From the NCBI GenBank assembly GCA_007449985.2, contig VIIQ02000773.1:1-64000 (forward strand): a DNA stretch of 64,000 nt, read 5' to 3'. Numbering within the stretch: the first letter of the stretch is position 1; every line of letters starts with the position of its first letter. The notes beneath the pieces were generated by a model. That model was given only the letters and a program-made list of their open reading frames with translations, made no database searches and was not told the DNA's origin. The DNA comes from Desmodesmus armatus. Its lineage: Eukaryota > Chlorophyta > Chlorophyceae > Sphaeropleales > Scenedesmaceae. The translations under genes were made by a program, and so were the position numbers. This document shows positions 62,859-64,000 of the stretch, piece by piece.

Positions 62859-64000
62859 TCACTGCTGGCCGCTGGCACGTCTCGGTCGGGCCTGCGGCAC
62901 ACACGTCCACCTCTTTTCCACTTCTGCATTCTTCAGAAACCCTCCTACCCGCTCTTTAGGCCAAAAAGGCAGTTGTGTGCCTCCAGTGCTGGCTAGGGCT
63001 GTGCGCAGCTCCTCCCAATATGTGGCCAGCCTGTCGGGTGAGATGTCAACCCACGGCAGTGCCGTCCAGTCTTCTTCCTCGATAGCATCTCTAAGTAGAA
63101 GGTACTTCCAGTTGAGGCGCACGTAAAATAAGCGGACGCCAGCCACAACTTTTGGCCCCAACCCCGCGTTGGGGTACGTTGTGATGCAGCTATCCCTGGT
63201 CAATGCTGAGGTCGGAGCTGCTGTGTCCAGGATGGCTATGCTGACAGCCTCTTGCACACTATTAAACTTGAGGGCCTCTGCCAGGACAGCTGCCAAGATC
63301 TCCATGTACTCTTCGGCTTTTTGAGGCTGTTGGCGGTCCGATGGACGTTGTGTGAAAAACTCTACTGCTTCATTGTAAGTGGCTCTTGTCAAGGTCATTG
63401 TGCCTCCTTGCGGGTACCGAGATGACAGCAATTGCGGATCTCGTCTGTTTTTTCTGGGATCCCATGGCTGCCCCACCTGCCCTTCCTTTTTAGTGGGTTT
63501 TTCACGGTTCCAATTTTGGAATCCAGGATCGGTGTACCAGTGAGGATGAACTCGCTCCACCACCAACTGAACTGCATGAAAGGTTGGTTTCCAAAATCTC
63601 CGGAAAAGCCCACGATGTATTGAGGTTCCGCCGGTAGGCTGATCTTGGGACGTCCTTCTGCAGGCCTCGTCACAACTTGAGTGAGGTCTCTAACCAGCAT
63701 GTTCATCCAAATGTACGCATGTGGTTGCCTTCCAGAGCCTCCGGGTCTCTGACGCGCTTTGGATGGATTCGTGAGTGGCATTGGCAGTGGCATGACCTTC
63801 AAACGCACCATGAATGGCTTGTCGTTCCTTGTGTCGCCACGTCTGCGAATGCACAATTCTTTCAGGGTGGAAAGGAAGTTGTTGTACCGAGCCCTGAGTT
63901 GTATCGGGCTTGTGGCTCTTCCCCAGTCGAGGGTGACCGTTGGCGCTGCTGAGCCCGTTGGGTCATTCTTTTGAAACGGTGGGTCTTGCGGCTGTTCTTC
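62859..64000 (-). CDS. Ribosome-inactivating-protein-like (rRNA N-glycosidase fold) gene, partial at window edge
   Basis: The frame enters the window at 64000 and ends with TGA at 62859-62861. The order of landmarks fits the RIP family: 'YNNFLSTL' near the N-terminus, a strand pair before 'QYIVGFSGD' (family form YvvGy), the active-site helix with 'LAEALKF' at about 63265 (family form EAxRF, with the catalytic Glu present but Lys at the usual Arg position), and 'LNWKYLL' at about 63110 (family form W-x-x-LS). RIPs remove one adenine from large-subunit rRNA. Two overlapping frames are needed; they switch at about 63570, where a 5-base unit CAGTT is tandemly doubled, so this copy is interrupted unless that is an assembly error. 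The start lies outside the window. Resemblance is by motif order only; activity cannot be judged. Confidence 0.6.

Overview
This is nuclear DNA from a eukaryote, most likely a green alga of the Chlorophyceae. Genes are split by GT-AG introns (two introns look GC-AG). Coding and non-coding DNA are full of CAG/GCT repeats giving poly-Gln, Ala and Ser. The recognisable proteins (mitochondrial ribosomal protein mL46, succinyl-CoA ligase alpha, a class II histone deacetylase, a CPSF-A superfamily protein, a plant/algal glycosyltransferase-like protein) fit that lineage. I cannot name the species.

Layout. 0.3-7.5 kb, minus strand: a probable transposon-borne Fanzor (eukaryotic TnpB relative) with a multi-pass membrane frame upstream. 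8.4-9.3 kb, plus: an OB-fold protein with a long Ala/CAG tract. 9.9-15.2 kb, plus: the glycosyltransferase-like membrane protein. 16.1-18.2 kb, minus: mL46, solved as six phase-consistent exons. 18.9-24.2 kb, plus: succinyl-CoA ligase alpha, divergent from mL46, with a 315-bp terminal-repeat retrotransposon in one intron. 28.0-30.6 kb, minus: histone deacetylase (four exons). 31.7-42.7 kb, minus: CPSF-A/DDB1/RSE1 superfamily protein. 43.4-48.1 kb: a 168-bp satellite with higher-order structure. 49.3-54.7 kb, minus: a secreted MACPF-like protein solved as ten phase-consistent exons (about 941 residues). 56.7-58.9 kb: 31 copies of an exact 74-bp repeat. 62.9-64.0 kb, minus and running off the window: a protein resembling the ribosome-inactivating (N-glycosidase) family.

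The most unusual pattern is repeated tandem duplication of exon-intron boundaries in at least four genes. Partial exon copies, some with a splice site, lie in the adjoining intron or 3' flank. Where the start of an exon is duplicated, the complete exon is the copy nearest the rest of the gene (3'-most). Where the end is duplicated, it is the 5'-most. Donor-side copies sit in G-rich introns and acceptor-side copies in C-rich introns.

The housekeeping genes do not form a pathway. The Fanzor locus, the mini-LTR element and the satellite are the mobile or repetitive fraction. The MACPF-like and ribosome-inactivating-like genes lie on the same strand 8 kb apart and may be a defence-type pair, which is inference. 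Several coding exons carry single-base frame breaks, many at homopolymers, so some breaks may be assembly errors rather than pseudogene damage.
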